The notes beneath the pieces were generated by a model. That model made no database searches and had not been told where the DNA came from. It saw only the letters and a list, made by a program, of their open reading frames with translations. DNA of 55,002 bases from the NCBI GenBank assembly GCA_022451045.1, contig JAKUOW010000009.1:1-55002 (forward strand). The letters are read 5' to 3'. The stretch comes from Pirellulales bacterium (GTDB lineage: Bacteria > Planctomycetota > Planctomycetia > Pirellulales > Pirellulaceae). Positions 46,708-54,774 of the stretch are shown here, piece by piece (the first letter of the stretch is position 1; each line of letters starts with the position of its first letter). Position numbers and translations under genes: made by a program.

Positions 46708-47274
46708 CTAAATACCTGCTGTGCCGCTATTGAAGAAAGACTCGTTGAGCATCACTTCAATTTCGACTTGATCGCCGTTGGCAGTACCGAAGCTATTGCC
46801 TGGTCTGTCTATACGACGAATGATTTTAAACCCTGCCGCTGATGCCGTGGCACCATCCGTATCGATCATAGCGCCAGATACACCGGTAACTGTGCTTCCA
46901 GAACCGGCAACATGGTCGGCTGATGTGCCAACGTCTGCTGCGGTTAAGAAGTCAGAGTCACCATCGTCAAACGCAGAATACGTCACGAAAGGATCATCGA
47001 TTACGAGAGCCTTGATGTCTGTACCTCCCGATACAGCCCCAGGCCAATAACGTGAGAATTTTACTTCTCCGTTGCTTTCTTTGTAGGAAACACCCTGGAA
47101 GATACCAAGGATGGTGTTTCCAGCAGCAGCTAACTCGATGTCACCGTCAGCGACTAACTTCACTGGATCACCAGTGTAGATAGCAGTGCTGTAAGTGGTA
47201 TCAATGGTGTATTCGCTTGTGCGAACCTCACCACCCGCTAGATGCCGCAGGGGTTTAAACCCATGTGCAGCCAT
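46708..47274 (-). CDS. Capsid decoration-like protein, 188 aa
   Basis: ATG 47274. The sequence is beta-rich with short hydrophobic strands (TAIYTGDPVKLVADGDIEL, then TILGIFQGVSYKES). These match small phage decoration or head-stabilisation domains (comparable to lambda gpD-like fold). The Ala/Gly/Asp-rich loop (about 110-150) may face the surface. Encoded directly before the major capsid gene (transcription order). Assignment from layout and position. Confidence 0.65.
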   Translation of the reverse strand: MAAHGFKPLRHLAGGEVRTSEYTIDTTYSTAIYTGDPVKLVADGDIELAAAGNTILGIFQGVSYKESNGEVKFSRYWPGAVSGGTDIKALVIDDPFVTYSAFDDGDSDFLTAADVGTSADHVAGSGSTVTGVSGAMIDTDGATASAAGFKIIRRIDRPGNSFGTANGDQVEIEVMLNESFFNSGTAGI

Positions 47275-47305
47275 TTGCTTGCCTTTCTATTGAGGCAGCA
47301 ATTTG

Positions 47306-47797
47306 CTAATCGTCGAAACGCAAACCGCCGCCAGTTGCAACACGAGATTGTCGGTTCACTGAAATAGGCATGCGCGGGTCTTCTTCTCTAAATAGATTGC
47401 TATCCATGGCAGCTTGTAATCGATCTGTCTTTTGATTGATGTACTTTTGTTTTGCAGCCAATAGTCTTTCGTCTATCTTCATAAGAATTAAATCGCCAAC
47501 ACCTATAACACCTGTAAAACGACCTTCTGAATGAACTGGGCCAACAAACTCTGGGAACTCTTCGGCGCGTACTACTTCCCACCCTTCGCGTCTGCGCATC
47601 GACATATTTCTGTCGTCGTCAGAACCCATGAGTGAGATTCGTACCCAGCGATGCTTTGTCCCAGGCTTTTCTTGTGGGCTATCCAGTTGAGAGGGCGGGG
47701 TATAAGTATATTCCCGTTCTTGTGCTTTGCGAGTCTCTGTCTCTCGTGTGGCGTGAGCGGCTGCTGAAGGTTTCTTGTTATCTACCATCTTAGACAT
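47306..47797 (-). CDS. Unknown head-assembly protein, 163 aa
   Basis: ATG 47797 lies 8 nt inside the scaffold gene's end. A longer in-frame form (to 47851) would be mostly overlap and is less likely. The N-terminus is charged and disordered-looking (AHATRETETRKAQ). The centre has TKHRWVRISLMGSDDDRN and MRRREGWEVVRAEEFPEF, then VGDLILMKIDERLL. The C-terminal part is basic. It is conserved in type among marine phages beside scaffold. Role unknown. Confidence 0.6.
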   Translation of the reverse strand: MSKMVDNKKPSAAAHATRETETRKAQEREYTYTPPSQLDSPQEKPGTKHRWVRISLMGSDDDRNMSMRRREGWEVVRAEEFPEFVGPVHSEGRFTGVIGVGDLILMKIDERLLAAKQKYINQKTDRLQAAMDSNLFREEDPRMPISVNRQSRVATGGGLRFDD

Positions 47798-48629
47798 CCA
47801 CGAATCGAGCATATTGCTCCGGCGTAACACCCAACCGTTTGCAAACGTCAAGTTGTGCTTGGTTGAGTTTTACTCTCTTGCTGGTTGCGCCTCTGCTCGT
47901 AACAGCCGCAACCGGAGATGAATTAGATTTCCGTTTGAACTTATCAGGGAAGGCATCCTTAAGACGCCTATCCAATTCGGAAAAATATTCGTCACTAGTT
48001 GTATCATAACTTTCAGTATTTACCAAGCGGTTGTGGATAGCATACGCCGCACCAGTCATGGCTTCATCCTGTCCAAACCACTTATTTTTTCGCGCCCATT
48101 CTACAGCCTTTGGTTCTGGCTCTTGCTGTACTGGTTGCTGTTGTTGAACGACAGGCTGTTGAGGTTGAGCCGCTTGTTGTTCTGCACGTTGCTCATTGTA
48201 AGTTTTTTGCCTGTCATATTCACTTTGCTGCGCAGTCAGTCTCGATAGCTTGTCCTGCACTTCAAACATTTTGTCAGTATCGCCGCTGTTATAAGCGTCA
48301 GTGTAATCACGCTGCAAAGCAATTTTCTGTGCTTCGACGGCTGATGAGCCACTGTCCAACGCACTCTTCTGCGCTTGATCTAACTGCTGTTGAATTTGTA
48401 TCAACCGCTCTTCAACTTTAGCGGCTCTTCTTTCAGCTTCGTGTCGCTTGGCAACTTCTTGTGAAATTCTTTTTTTGACCCGCTGAGAATAATCTTCATC
48501 TTTGTCTTGCGAGGCTTCTTCTTTTTCTACCGGTTGTTCTGCCGCATCAACGGAAGTATCTACTTCCAGTTCAGTCGGTTCTGAAGCAGGTAACTCAACC
48601 TCTACTTCTGTTACTGTTTCGTCTGTCAT
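47790..48629 (-). CDS. Scaffold protein-like, 279 aa
   Basis: ATG 48629. The protein is acidic at its N-terminus (SEPTELEVDTSVDAAEQ), then has a long glutamine-rich coiled-coil region (residues 60-160, with ERLIQIQQQLDQAQK) and a run of Gln (about 165-185), ending in a basic helical segment (KRVKLNQAQLDVCKRLG). Acidic start, long helix and basic C-terminus is the classic scaffold layout, the basic end binding the capsid protein. It lies between the GroES-like gene and the capsid genes. Confidence 0.72.
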   Translation of the reverse strand: MTDETVTEVEVELPASEPTELEVDTSVDAAEQPVEKEEASQDKDEDYSQRVKKRISQEVAKRHEAERRAAKVEERLIQIQQQLDQAQKSALDSGSSAVEAQKIALQRDYTDAYNSGDTDKMFEVQDKLSRLTAQQSEYDRQKTYNEQRAEQQAAQPQQPVVQQQQPVQQEPEPKAVEWARKNKWFGQDEAMTGAAYAIHNRLVNTESYDTTSDEYFSELDRRLKDAFPDKFKRKSNSSPVAAVTSRGATSKRVKLNQAQLDVCKRLGVTPEQYARFVDV

Positions 48630-48997
48630 GTTATCGCATCCTTTCTTCGCATGACGGCTTGGATTTCATCATCGTTCAATATTCGGCAGGGATGATCACT
48701 CACACGAAAGCGCACACCGGCGTATTTACTGAAGACAACCATATTGCCTTCTTCACACCAGTCTTCGTGATCGACCATGTCTTCGCGGGTGTACGCCATC
48801 TTGCCAAGGCTTACGACTTGTCCGATCATACACACGCCTCTTTGAACTTCTTGAACGCTACCTGGAAGTAAAATCCCACCTTGGGTTTTTTCTTCTACCG
48901 GCACATCAGCTATAAGGATTCTGTAGCCTTTTGGCTCACAACTAAGTTTGATTTCATTTATTAAATCTGCGTCAATCGACGGTATCTCTGAGTGCAA
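48626..48997 (-). CDS. groES: GroES-like co-chaperonin (Cpn10)
   Basis: 123 residues. The start is TTG 48997, supported by GGAGG 6 nt upstream. The Cpn10 pattern is clear: EPKGYRILIADVPVEEKTQGGILLPGSVQEVQRG (with the mobile-loop region GGI-L-L), then IGQVVSLGKMAYT and FSKYAGVRFRVSDHPCRILNDDEIQAV. GroES caps the host GroEL to fold the phage capsid protein. T4 gp31 plays the same part but is unrelated in sequence. Encoded between small virion genes and scaffold, so probably serves capsid assembly. Confidence 0.9.
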   Translation of the reverse strand: MHSEIPSIDADLINEIKLSCEPKGYRILIADVPVEEKTQGGILLPGSVQEVQRGVCMIGQVVSLGKMAYTREDMVDHEDWCEEGNMVVFSKYAGVRFRVSDHPCRILNDDEIQAVMRRKDAIT

Positions 48998-49166
48998 GGA
49001 TGTCCTCCAGTGAAAGGTTTACCTTGTCAAGCGCTGCTATCGCTGCAACGTGACGAATATATTCCTCCCAATCTGAGCACCTTCCTTCCGAGATGTAATC
49101 AGTATGGTCGTTTCTTATATTTTGTATCGCTTTTTTTACGTCCTGTAAAGCTAATTTGTATGACAT
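48972..49166 (-). CDS. Unknown 64-aa helical protein
   Basis: ATG 49166. A mainly helical charged protein (YKLALQDVKKAIQNIRNDH, then EEYIRHVAAIAALDKVNLSLEDILAL). It has the look of a small assembly or adaptor helix-bundle protein. It overlaps the GroES-like start by 26 nt. No known family. Confidence 0.55.
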   Translation of the reverse strand: MSYKLALQDVKKAIQNIRNDHTDYISEGRCSDWEEYIRHVAAIAALDKVNLSLEDILALRDTVD

Positions 49167-49175
49167 TCTGCGGTT

Positions 49176-49433
49176 TTAGTCCTCTTTTGTGTAATGCTCC
49201 ATCAATATTTCGGTGCAAAATGTATCAAGAAATTTACTACTGATAATCAACTCCGGTAGATCAATGTCTGTTGTCGCCAAACTTGTTGATCCATCTTTGA
49301 ATGTAACTACCGCTGCGATGCAGGATATTTTATCTGCATCAGCGGCGAGAAGATTTCCCAGCCATTTTGCGTCTGGTGGAACTTCCTCTTCTTTTTTTGG
49401 AAACGGTATTACGGTTGGTCTTTTTCTTTCCAT
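49176..49433 (-). CDS. Unknown 85-aa protein
   Basis: ATG 49433 is chosen; a TTG 12 nt earlier is in frame. The N-terminus is basic and proline-rich (KRPTVIPFPKKEEEVPP). This leads to a helix-strand region (WLGNLLAADADKISCIAAVVTFKDGS), then SLATTDIDLPELIISSKFLD. No recognised family. Adjacent to the GroES-like pair. Function unknown. Confidence 0.55.
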   Translation of the reverse strand: MERKRPTVIPFPKKEEEVPPDAKWLGNLLAADADKISCIAAVVTFKDGSTSLATTDIDLPELIISSKFLDTFCTEILMEHYTKED

Positions 49434-49472
49434 ATCCACTTTCAATCTGTTTTCTCATGGAGGCACGGTTCA

Positions 49473-49760
49473 TCATCTTCGGCTCTTGGCTCCCACGCAG
49501 CGCCACTTTTTCCTTGAAAGGTTGTTAGGGCTATTTGGATCTCTTGCTTTCTTCGCAGACTTGCCGCCTTTGCGAATCATCTCGCGCTTAATGCCAAGGC
49601 TGCGAGAGCAATATGAGTCCGCCTTTTTGGTGGATGGGCGAATACGATCACCGCCGCCTTTTGCTTTTCCAGCCTGTCCAAATGACACCTTGCGGGTGCG
49701 GCCCGTCTTCGGGTTCCGCACCGTCTTCGCAAAGCGTTTACCTTTGGCTGGCTTCGCCAT
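49473..49760 (-). CDS. Small basic protein, 95 aa
   Basis: ATG 49760 shares a base with the upstream TGA (TGATG). It is a conserved basic phage protein type: KRFAKTVRNPKTGRTRKVSFGQ, then DRIRPSTKKADSYCSRSLGIKREMI and PNSPNNLSRKKWRCVG. Two Cys near the end do not form a zinc ribbon. I recall it as a small conserved protein in marine podoviral genomes, possibly DNA-associated. Confidence 0.65.
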   Translation of the reverse strand: MAKPAKGKRFAKTVRNPKTGRTRKVSFGQAGKAKGGGDRIRPSTKKADSYCSRSLGIKREMIRKGGKSAKKARDPNSPNNLSRKKWRCVGAKSRR

Positions 49761-50227
49761 CAAGCAACATCGTCTATAAGTGCTGCAACTATAAGATTAG
49801 CAGTTGCGTCACCGGCATCGGCTATGTCAGACGAGATCGCATGGATGTTACCGACTGTGGTATTTGGCAATCTTCCAAACCATGTTTGAGAAGGGCCAAC
49901 AAACACAGCGTCAACGAGATCGTTTGCAGCGATGCCGCCGTCAAAACATACATACACACCGTCAGAGGATGATTGGTTTTGTATGAAAAGAAACTTCACT
50001 TTGTCAGAAGTTGTGATGGCGGTTGGTGCAGTGTCGTCATCGACAGCGGTGTAATCAAGAAAATACCCAGCGATAAGATCAGTGCTGGTTTGGGTGCAAG
50101 CGGTAAGTTTGTAATACCACTTATCGTTTGCATCGTCGGGTGTCACAGTCATAGAACCGGACAGAGTAGCCGCTATCTCGTCTGGTAAGAGGGTAGCGGT
50201 GATTGCTATTGTTGCGGCATCGGCCAT
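49760..50227 (-). CDS. Small beta-rich virion protein, 155 aa
   Basis: ATG 50227. Hydrophobic beta strands with Ala/Thr/Ser/Asp loops (TIAITATLLPDEIAATLSGSM, then KVKFLFIQNQSSSDGVYVCFDGG). It belongs to the same size and composition class as the small beta proteins near the fibres (32498, 40254, 44203). Next to the portal gene it may be a neck or head-decoration protein. Assignment by position. Confidence 0.6.
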   Translation of the reverse strand: MADAATIAITATLLPDEIAATLSGSMTVTPDDANDKWYYKLTACTQTSTDLIAGYFLDYTAVDDDTAPTAITTSDKVKFLFIQNQSSSDGVYVCFDGGIAANDLVDAVFVGPSQTWFGRLPNTTVGNIHAISSDIADAGDATANLIVAALIDDVA

Positions 50228-50239
50228 TGGTAAAATCCT

Positions 50240-52669
50240 TTATCTTCGATTGGAAACATTCAGCGCTGCGGCTTGCACCCGCGCTCTCTGATCAGACGCT
50301 TTTATTTGTGCGTCAAGGACTGCTTTTTCGGCAGCAAGTTCACGATCCAGATTTTCATCTTGAATTTCAGCCTGTATCTCTGCCTGCTTCAGTGCAACAT
50401 CAGCTTGTGCCTTGAAGGACTTCGTATCGGCTTCTTGTTTGTCAATTGCAAGTTTTTGCAATGCAAGTTGAAAGTTAGGATCTTGCGCCATCGCGGCGTT
50501 TTGTTGTGCTTGCTGTAACGCAGCCGCTTGCTGCGCCAGTTGTTGAGCAGCCATCGCTTGCATCTTAGCAACTTCGTTTTCAATCTCCGGTGCTAGTTCT
50601 GCATATTCACCCTGCTCAGTTGGCTTCAACGGATTGTAGTCCGGTGCAGTAGGTAGTCGCTGCTGCATCGCTGCTTCAATCTGCTGACGATAGGTATGTG
50701 CCATATGTTCTGCTATGTGAGCATTTACCAATGGCGCTAGTCTTGAAAATGTTGCCTGATCTTTTTGCATGGACAACAAGAAAGTCTGATGCACTGTCAT
50801 ATGTGCCTGATGATCCTGATCGGCAAATGCCTTTGCTGGCTTTCCGTGTAAAAAAGAAAAGTTTTCTGTTGCGGGATCTGCCCGCTCTGGCCCGCGATCT
50901 GGCAACAGCACATCATCAATATCTTCTGTGCCTAGCGTAACGTGCATTCTGCGAAGCGCGGCGTGAACGTCATGCTGTTGTGGAAACTGTGTCGCCACCT
51001 GTAGCTGCGCTTGCGCTCTCATAATACGCTGACTTTCACTGATTATAGACGGATCTGCGACAGGAATGATGTCAATTGTTGCATCGTAGTCTTCGGCTCT
51101 GATTTCTCCGGATCCGTTGTTATATCCGGTGAAATCGTTAAATTCAGCGTTTAATCGGGCAAAAATCCGTAATTCTGCTTTTTGAGCACGATATAATCTA
51201 CGGTGTATTGCAGACATAAGACGCTGACCAGCTTCCATTAACGCAACCACTGAACCAACTGGACTGTCTTTACTGTTGGCATCACCCACTTGAATATCGG
51301 TTGAAGCTGCCAATCGACGGCCATTGTCTGTGATTGTGCCAAGTAACATTAGCAAGGTCTGGCTTGGTTCTTTCGTTGGCAGCGGAATGATACTCTTCCT
51401 TATGTCATCGCCTACGCCTTCGACAGATCGGAACTCACCGAAACTCACCGGCTGATCACCAGCTAGTCGCATACCTCTTGCTTTAAAACCACCTGGCAGA
51501 TTTGCATATTGTCCGGCATCAACAAGGGCGCGAAGTATAGCTGTTGCAGTTTTCTGCAAGTTGCCCAGCACATGAATAAAACCCAAACCGTAAAAGCCAA
51601 GTCCAGGCAGAAACTTGTAAGTGGTAAACCAGGACAGCTTACGATACAGCGTATCGCCTTCGGCGTAGTTTCGACGGATCGACAGTATCTGATTGCTGTC
51701 CTCATGGATGGTTACAATGTAGGGAAGGGCGATACCTGTTGGCTCCCCGCTTTCCATATCTAGATGTTCGAACCCTTGGATGTTAAGATCAACGTGCATT
51801 TCCAGCACACGGTGTCGATCATTGTCAGCGGTGTAATATGATATGCCGGTTATTTCATTTTCTTTTTCCGTAAGCACACCTCTGTCCAACCTCGACGGTT
51901 TACCCAGTTCGACATCGCGGTATACACCCGCATAGATGTTTTTACGAATATCGTTTTCAGCCATATGCAAAACGTGTGTGTACCTAGGACTAGTAAGAAG
52001 GTCAGTCGCCTCGTTATCGACCACAAAGTCTTGAGCCTTGACGTAGCGGCTGGTGACGCGACCCATGCTCTGGTCGTAGTAGGTCTTTTTGAATCCGATA
52101 CCATTGAGCGGTAGAGCGAATAGTAGACGGTCCATATCGTCAAAATATTCCTCGCATTCCTCGGTAAGCTGATAGTTCATGTGGCGCTGCACACGCTGCG
52201 CTTGCCGTAAAAGTTCTTCTGTTTGTTCACCAATAATTTTTGTCTTCACCGGCCCATCCGGTGGACAAAGTTCACCGATAGTTCGCGCTTGAAACTGCAA
52301 ACATGCTTCAAGTAACAGTGGGTGTGATGCACCACACGCACCTTCAAACGGCTCGGTGACTTCTTCCAACTTCACACCAAGTAAATCCATGCCTTCTACG
52401 AGGGTCTCTTCCCACTCACTGCGCGACTGCCTATCCTGGTGATAGGTGTCCACAAGTGCCATTGCCATCTCAACGAGATCTTGCTCATCTAATATTTCAG
52501 CGATGTTTGCATCGTGTGGAACTAACGCTTCCGACTCGGGCATTTCAGATATGCCGATTGTTGTCTCGCCGGTGTTACCGTCTGTTTCAACAACAATTTC
52601 AGTAACAATATCGTCAGTGTATTCCATATCGCCAGACGGCATGGGATTGAGTGCTTTTTCAACAGCCAT
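50240..52669 (-). CDS. Portal protein (P22-type)
   Basis: 809 residues, starting ATG 52669. The portal forms the dodecameric channel through which DNA enters and leaves the head. Length and layout match the P22 portal family. There is a disordered acidic N-terminus and a helical wing region (residues about 60-200, ASHPLLLEACLQFQARTIGELCPP). The stem/clip regions contain NGIGFKKTYYDQSMGRV, DFVVDNEATDL and GFYGLGFIHVLGN, and a C-terminal Gln/Ala-rich coiled coil (about 685-800) resembles the barrel extension. It follows TerL and a small gene on the same strand. No separate small terminase is recognisable. Confidence 0.9.
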   Translation of the reverse strand: MAVEKALNPMPSGDMEYTDDIVTEIVVETDGNTGETTIGISEMPESEALVPHDANIAEILDEQDLVEMAMALVDTYHQDRQSRSEWEETLVEGMDLLGVKLEEVTEPFEGACGASHPLLLEACLQFQARTIGELCPPDGPVKTKIIGEQTEELLRQAQRVQRHMNYQLTEECEEYFDDMDRLLFALPLNGIGFKKTYYDQSMGRVTSRYVKAQDFVVDNEATDLLTSPRYTHVLHMAENDIRKNIYAGVYRDVELGKPSRLDRGVLTEKENEITGISYYTADNDRHRVLEMHVDLNIQGFEHLDMESGEPTGIALPYIVTIHEDSNQILSIRRNYAEGDTLYRKLSWFTTYKFLPGLGFYGLGFIHVLGNLQKTATAILRALVDAGQYANLPGGFKARGMRLAGDQPVSFGEFRSVEGVGDDIRKSIIPLPTKEPSQTLLMLLGTITDNGRRLAASTDIQVGDANSKDSPVGSVVALMEAGQRLMSAIHRRLYRAQKAELRIFARLNAEFNDFTGYNNGSGEIRAEDYDATIDIIPVADPSIISESQRIMRAQAQLQVATQFPQQHDVHAALRRMHVTLGTEDIDDVLLPDRGPERADPATENFSFLHGKPAKAFADQDHQAHMTVHQTFLLSMQKDQATFSRLAPLVNAHIAEHMAHTYRQQIEAAMQQRLPTAPDYNPLKPTEQGEYAELAPEIENEVAKMQAMAAQQLAQQAAALQQAQQNAAMAQDPNFQLALQKLAIDKQEADTKSFKAQADVALKQAEIQAEIQDENLDRELAAEKAVLDAQIKASDQRARVQAAALNVSNRR

Positions 52670-52704
52670 GAATTACTCCGAAGTATTTGTGGAGATTAGC
52701 ACAT

Positions 52705-52723
52705 TGTATCATAAAATGATACA
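52705..52723. promoter_or_regulatory. Palindromic operator 3, TGTATCA-N5-TGATACA
   Basis: Perfect arms with centre TAAAA, in the 61-bp gap before the portal gene. Read on the minus strand the right arm forms TGATACAAT, an extended -10 (TGn plus TACAAT), so repressor binding here would cover a promoter for the late genes from portal onward. Confidence 0.8.
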
Positions 52724-52730
52724 TCTATGC

Positions 52731-52979
52731 TTAATTGTCTCCAACAAGGATGTCATTTTCTGTTTCAATCCAAACCCTGGCTCCACAAGGAAGCGGATGA
52801 TCAGGATGGTAAACAATAGAAGCCAGCACCTCACCAGTGTCAGGGCTTACAATATCAATATGATCACCATACATGGTTTCGAAATCACCTTGTGCGCGCA
52901 GCACCGGCAAACGCTCATCAGCGTTACGCCTAATATTTTGTCTTATGTTGCCTTGATTAACGTGAACAATCGTCGTCAT
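52731..52979 (-). CDS. Small conserved phage protein, 82 aa
   Basis: ATG 52979. The sequence opens TTIVHVNQGNIRQNIRRNADERLPV. The centre is beta-like (FETMYGDHIDIVSPDTGEVLASIVYHP), ending LPCGARVWIETENDILV. I recognise this pattern as a small conserved phage protein family, typically between terminase and portal. A strand-helix arrangement with a conserved Pro-Cys-Gly-Ala-Arg-Val-Trp end suggests a compact beta fold. Function unknown. Confidence 0.7.
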   Translation of the reverse strand: MTTIVHVNQGNIRQNIRRNADERLPVLRAQGDFETMYGDHIDIVSPDTGEVLASIVYHPDHPLPCGARVWIETENDILVGDN

Positions 52980-52983
52980 TTTT

Positions 52984-54447
52984 TTACCAGTAGTATCGCT
53001 TTTTAGATTTAAATTCTGTTTCGTCTTCTATTTCATTTAGATAGTGCAAAAAGTATCCGTTCTTCAGTCGGATGATCGCTTGCGTGAAAGCGTCCACCAT
53101 GTCTTTGCGGCGACCATTCGGAAAACTGCTGCACTGATTAAGAAAATCATCGGCCCAGTATTTTCCCTTGGGCAGATAGATCTGACCAGACTCAACCATA
53201 GGAGCGATACTATGTGCTCTTGCAACTTTATCTCTGTCGGGTGTGTAGTCCGTTACCGGTATTCCGCTGCGACGTAGATCCTGCAAAAGAGATTGACCAC
53301 TGGCTTTCTTTTCTATGAGCACAGTATCCGGTTGCCATCTCTTATATAGATCCACCGCCTTTTCACGAAGCTGCGGATATTCCAATCGCTCATTTAGACA
53401 AGACAGTAATATTGCACATGGCTTTTCGTCCTTTTCAAAGACACCCCAAGTTTGCACCGCTGTATAGTCTGCGTCACGACTGCTGCTGAAAGCGGTATCG
53501 TAACTCTGTAAGATGAAGTCGCAATCAGGCGGCTCACTGTCTTCCCACCATTGCCACCAGAAACGTTTGAAGATGTTGCCGTCTTCCGCACTGGGTGATT
53601 GCTGAAACAGTGCCGCCCATTCGCGTGAGCCAACTGTCTTTTTTATTTCAATTAATCGCTCTACCGGAAACTGCTCCGGCCACAAGGCTTCTCCCTGTTC
53701 CCTGCCAAGCTGATCATCCTCGTCGGCGATGGCTGGTAGATTGATAACCTCCCAAGGTTCATGTGTAGCTTCTTCCAAGACAAAACCCAGGAGATCAGCT
53801 TCATGCCAGCGAGTACCAACAATAACAATGCGCCCACCAGGCATGAGGCGAGTATAGGCAACAGATTTATACCAATCTGTAACACTACGACGAATAGCCG
53901 TACTATCTGCATCTTCTCGTCCTTTTATAATGTCATCGACAATTAGGAGGTGCGCACCTCGACCTGTGATTGCGCCACCGGCTCCTACTGCGAAATATGT
54001 TCCAAGTTTATTTGTTCCAAAACGTCTGGCTGACTGACTGGTATCGTCAAGTTGCACATTGGAGAACACCTGCGAAAAGCGTTCATCGCGCATGGTGTTG
54101 CGAACCTTGCGTCCAAAGTCATCAGCCAGTTCTTGTGCGTATGTACTGAAGATAACGTATTTATCTGGGTTGCGTCCCAGAAACCATGAAGGGAAAAAAT
54201 TACTTGCGAGTTCAGACTTGCCATGTCGCGGCGGCATACTGATTGCCAGTCGCGTGATGTCACCGCGCTCCACTGCTTCCAGCTTTTCAGCAAGAAACTC
54301 GATGTGCGGCGGTCTTAAATAAGAAGTCTGCAAATGCTGCGCATAATCCAGCAGTGTATGCTGTGCCTGTTCAGCCGACAGTTTGTCGTCCAGCACTTGC
54401 ATTGCGATTTTAATGTCATCGAGACTTTCAAGCGTGAGTGCAGTCAC
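52984..54447 (-). CDS. terL: Terminase large subunit
   Basis: 487 residues, starting GTG 54447 inside the preceding gene. TerL uses ATP to pump DNA into the procapsid and cuts the concatemer. ATPase motifs: Walker A PPRHGKS at 72-78, Walker B LLIVDD (D171, D172) and a C-motif near 210 (VIVGTRWH). The RNase-H-like nuclease has D317 (QSYDTAF), E379 (VLIEKKASG) and D452 (DMVDAF). This composition matches Terminase_6-like large subunits used by headful packagers; whether packaging is headful here is inference. Confidence 0.93.
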   Translation of the reverse strand: MTALTLESLDDIKIAMQVLDDKLSAEQAQHTLLDYAQHLQTSYLRPPHIEFLAEKLEAVERGDITRLAISMPPRHGKSELASNFFPSWFLGRNPDKYVIFSTYAQELADDFGRKVRNTMRDERFSQVFSNVQLDDTSQSARRFGTNKLGTYFAVGAGGAITGRGAHLLIVDDIIKGREDADSTAIRRSVTDWYKSVAYTRLMPGGRIVIVGTRWHEADLLGFVLEEATHEPWEVINLPAIADEDDQLGREQGEALWPEQFPVERLIEIKKTVGSREWAALFQQSPSAEDGNIFKRFWWQWWEDSEPPDCDFILQSYDTAFSSSRDADYTAVQTWGVFEKDEKPCAILLSCLNERLEYPQLREKAVDLYKRWQPDTVLIEKKASGQSLLQDLRRSGIPVTDYTPDRDKVARAHSIAPMVESGQIYLPKGKYWADDFLNQCSSFPNGRRKDMVDAFTQAIIRLKNGYFLHYLNEIEDETEFKSKKRYYW

Positions 54448-54772
54448 TGTCTTCTGTATCGAGGCAGGTTTCGCAAACTATCTCTTCAGTAAGAAATAAA
54501 GAATGACGATCTTTCTTCTCTGCGTTGCATTCGCAAAATTTCAAAGTGGTTGTGTGCTGCTGGCGAAAGTCGTCAAACAACATGTTGACCATAGAACTTA
54601 ACTTATCAATCCTATCTTTCGGAAACTGACTACTGACTCGATCAGCAATAATTTCGTAAGTGCTAAATCTTTCACCGCAGGTATTGCAGATACGTCGTCT
54701 TCGAATACGATCCATAGTTGGCCGACTGTCTTTTACAGCCGTGTCTTCACTCTTTCCACAAGGACACAACAT
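54428..54772 (-). CDS. NrdR-like zinc-ribbon protein beside TerL
   Basis: 114 residues, ATG 54772, overlapping TerL by 20 nt. The N-terminus is a zinc ribbon of the NrdR type: MLCPCG, then [28 protein letters not shown]. In NrdR this domain binds ribonucleotide-reductase promoters. Here the first knuckle is CPC rather than CPxC, and the ATP-cone that follows in NrdR is replaced by an unrelated helical and Cys-rich tail ([23 protein letters not shown]). The place immediately before TerL is where a small terminase is usual, so it may be a DNA-recognition partner of TerL or a regulator of host nucleotide synthesis. Confidence 0.72.
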   Translation of the reverse strand: MLCPCGKSEDTAVKDSRPTMDRIRRRRICNTCGERFSTYEIIADRVSSQFPKDRIDKLSSMVNMLFDDFRQQHTTTLKFCECNAEKKDRHSLFLTEEIVCETCLDTEDSDCTHA

Positions 54773-54774
54773 GA

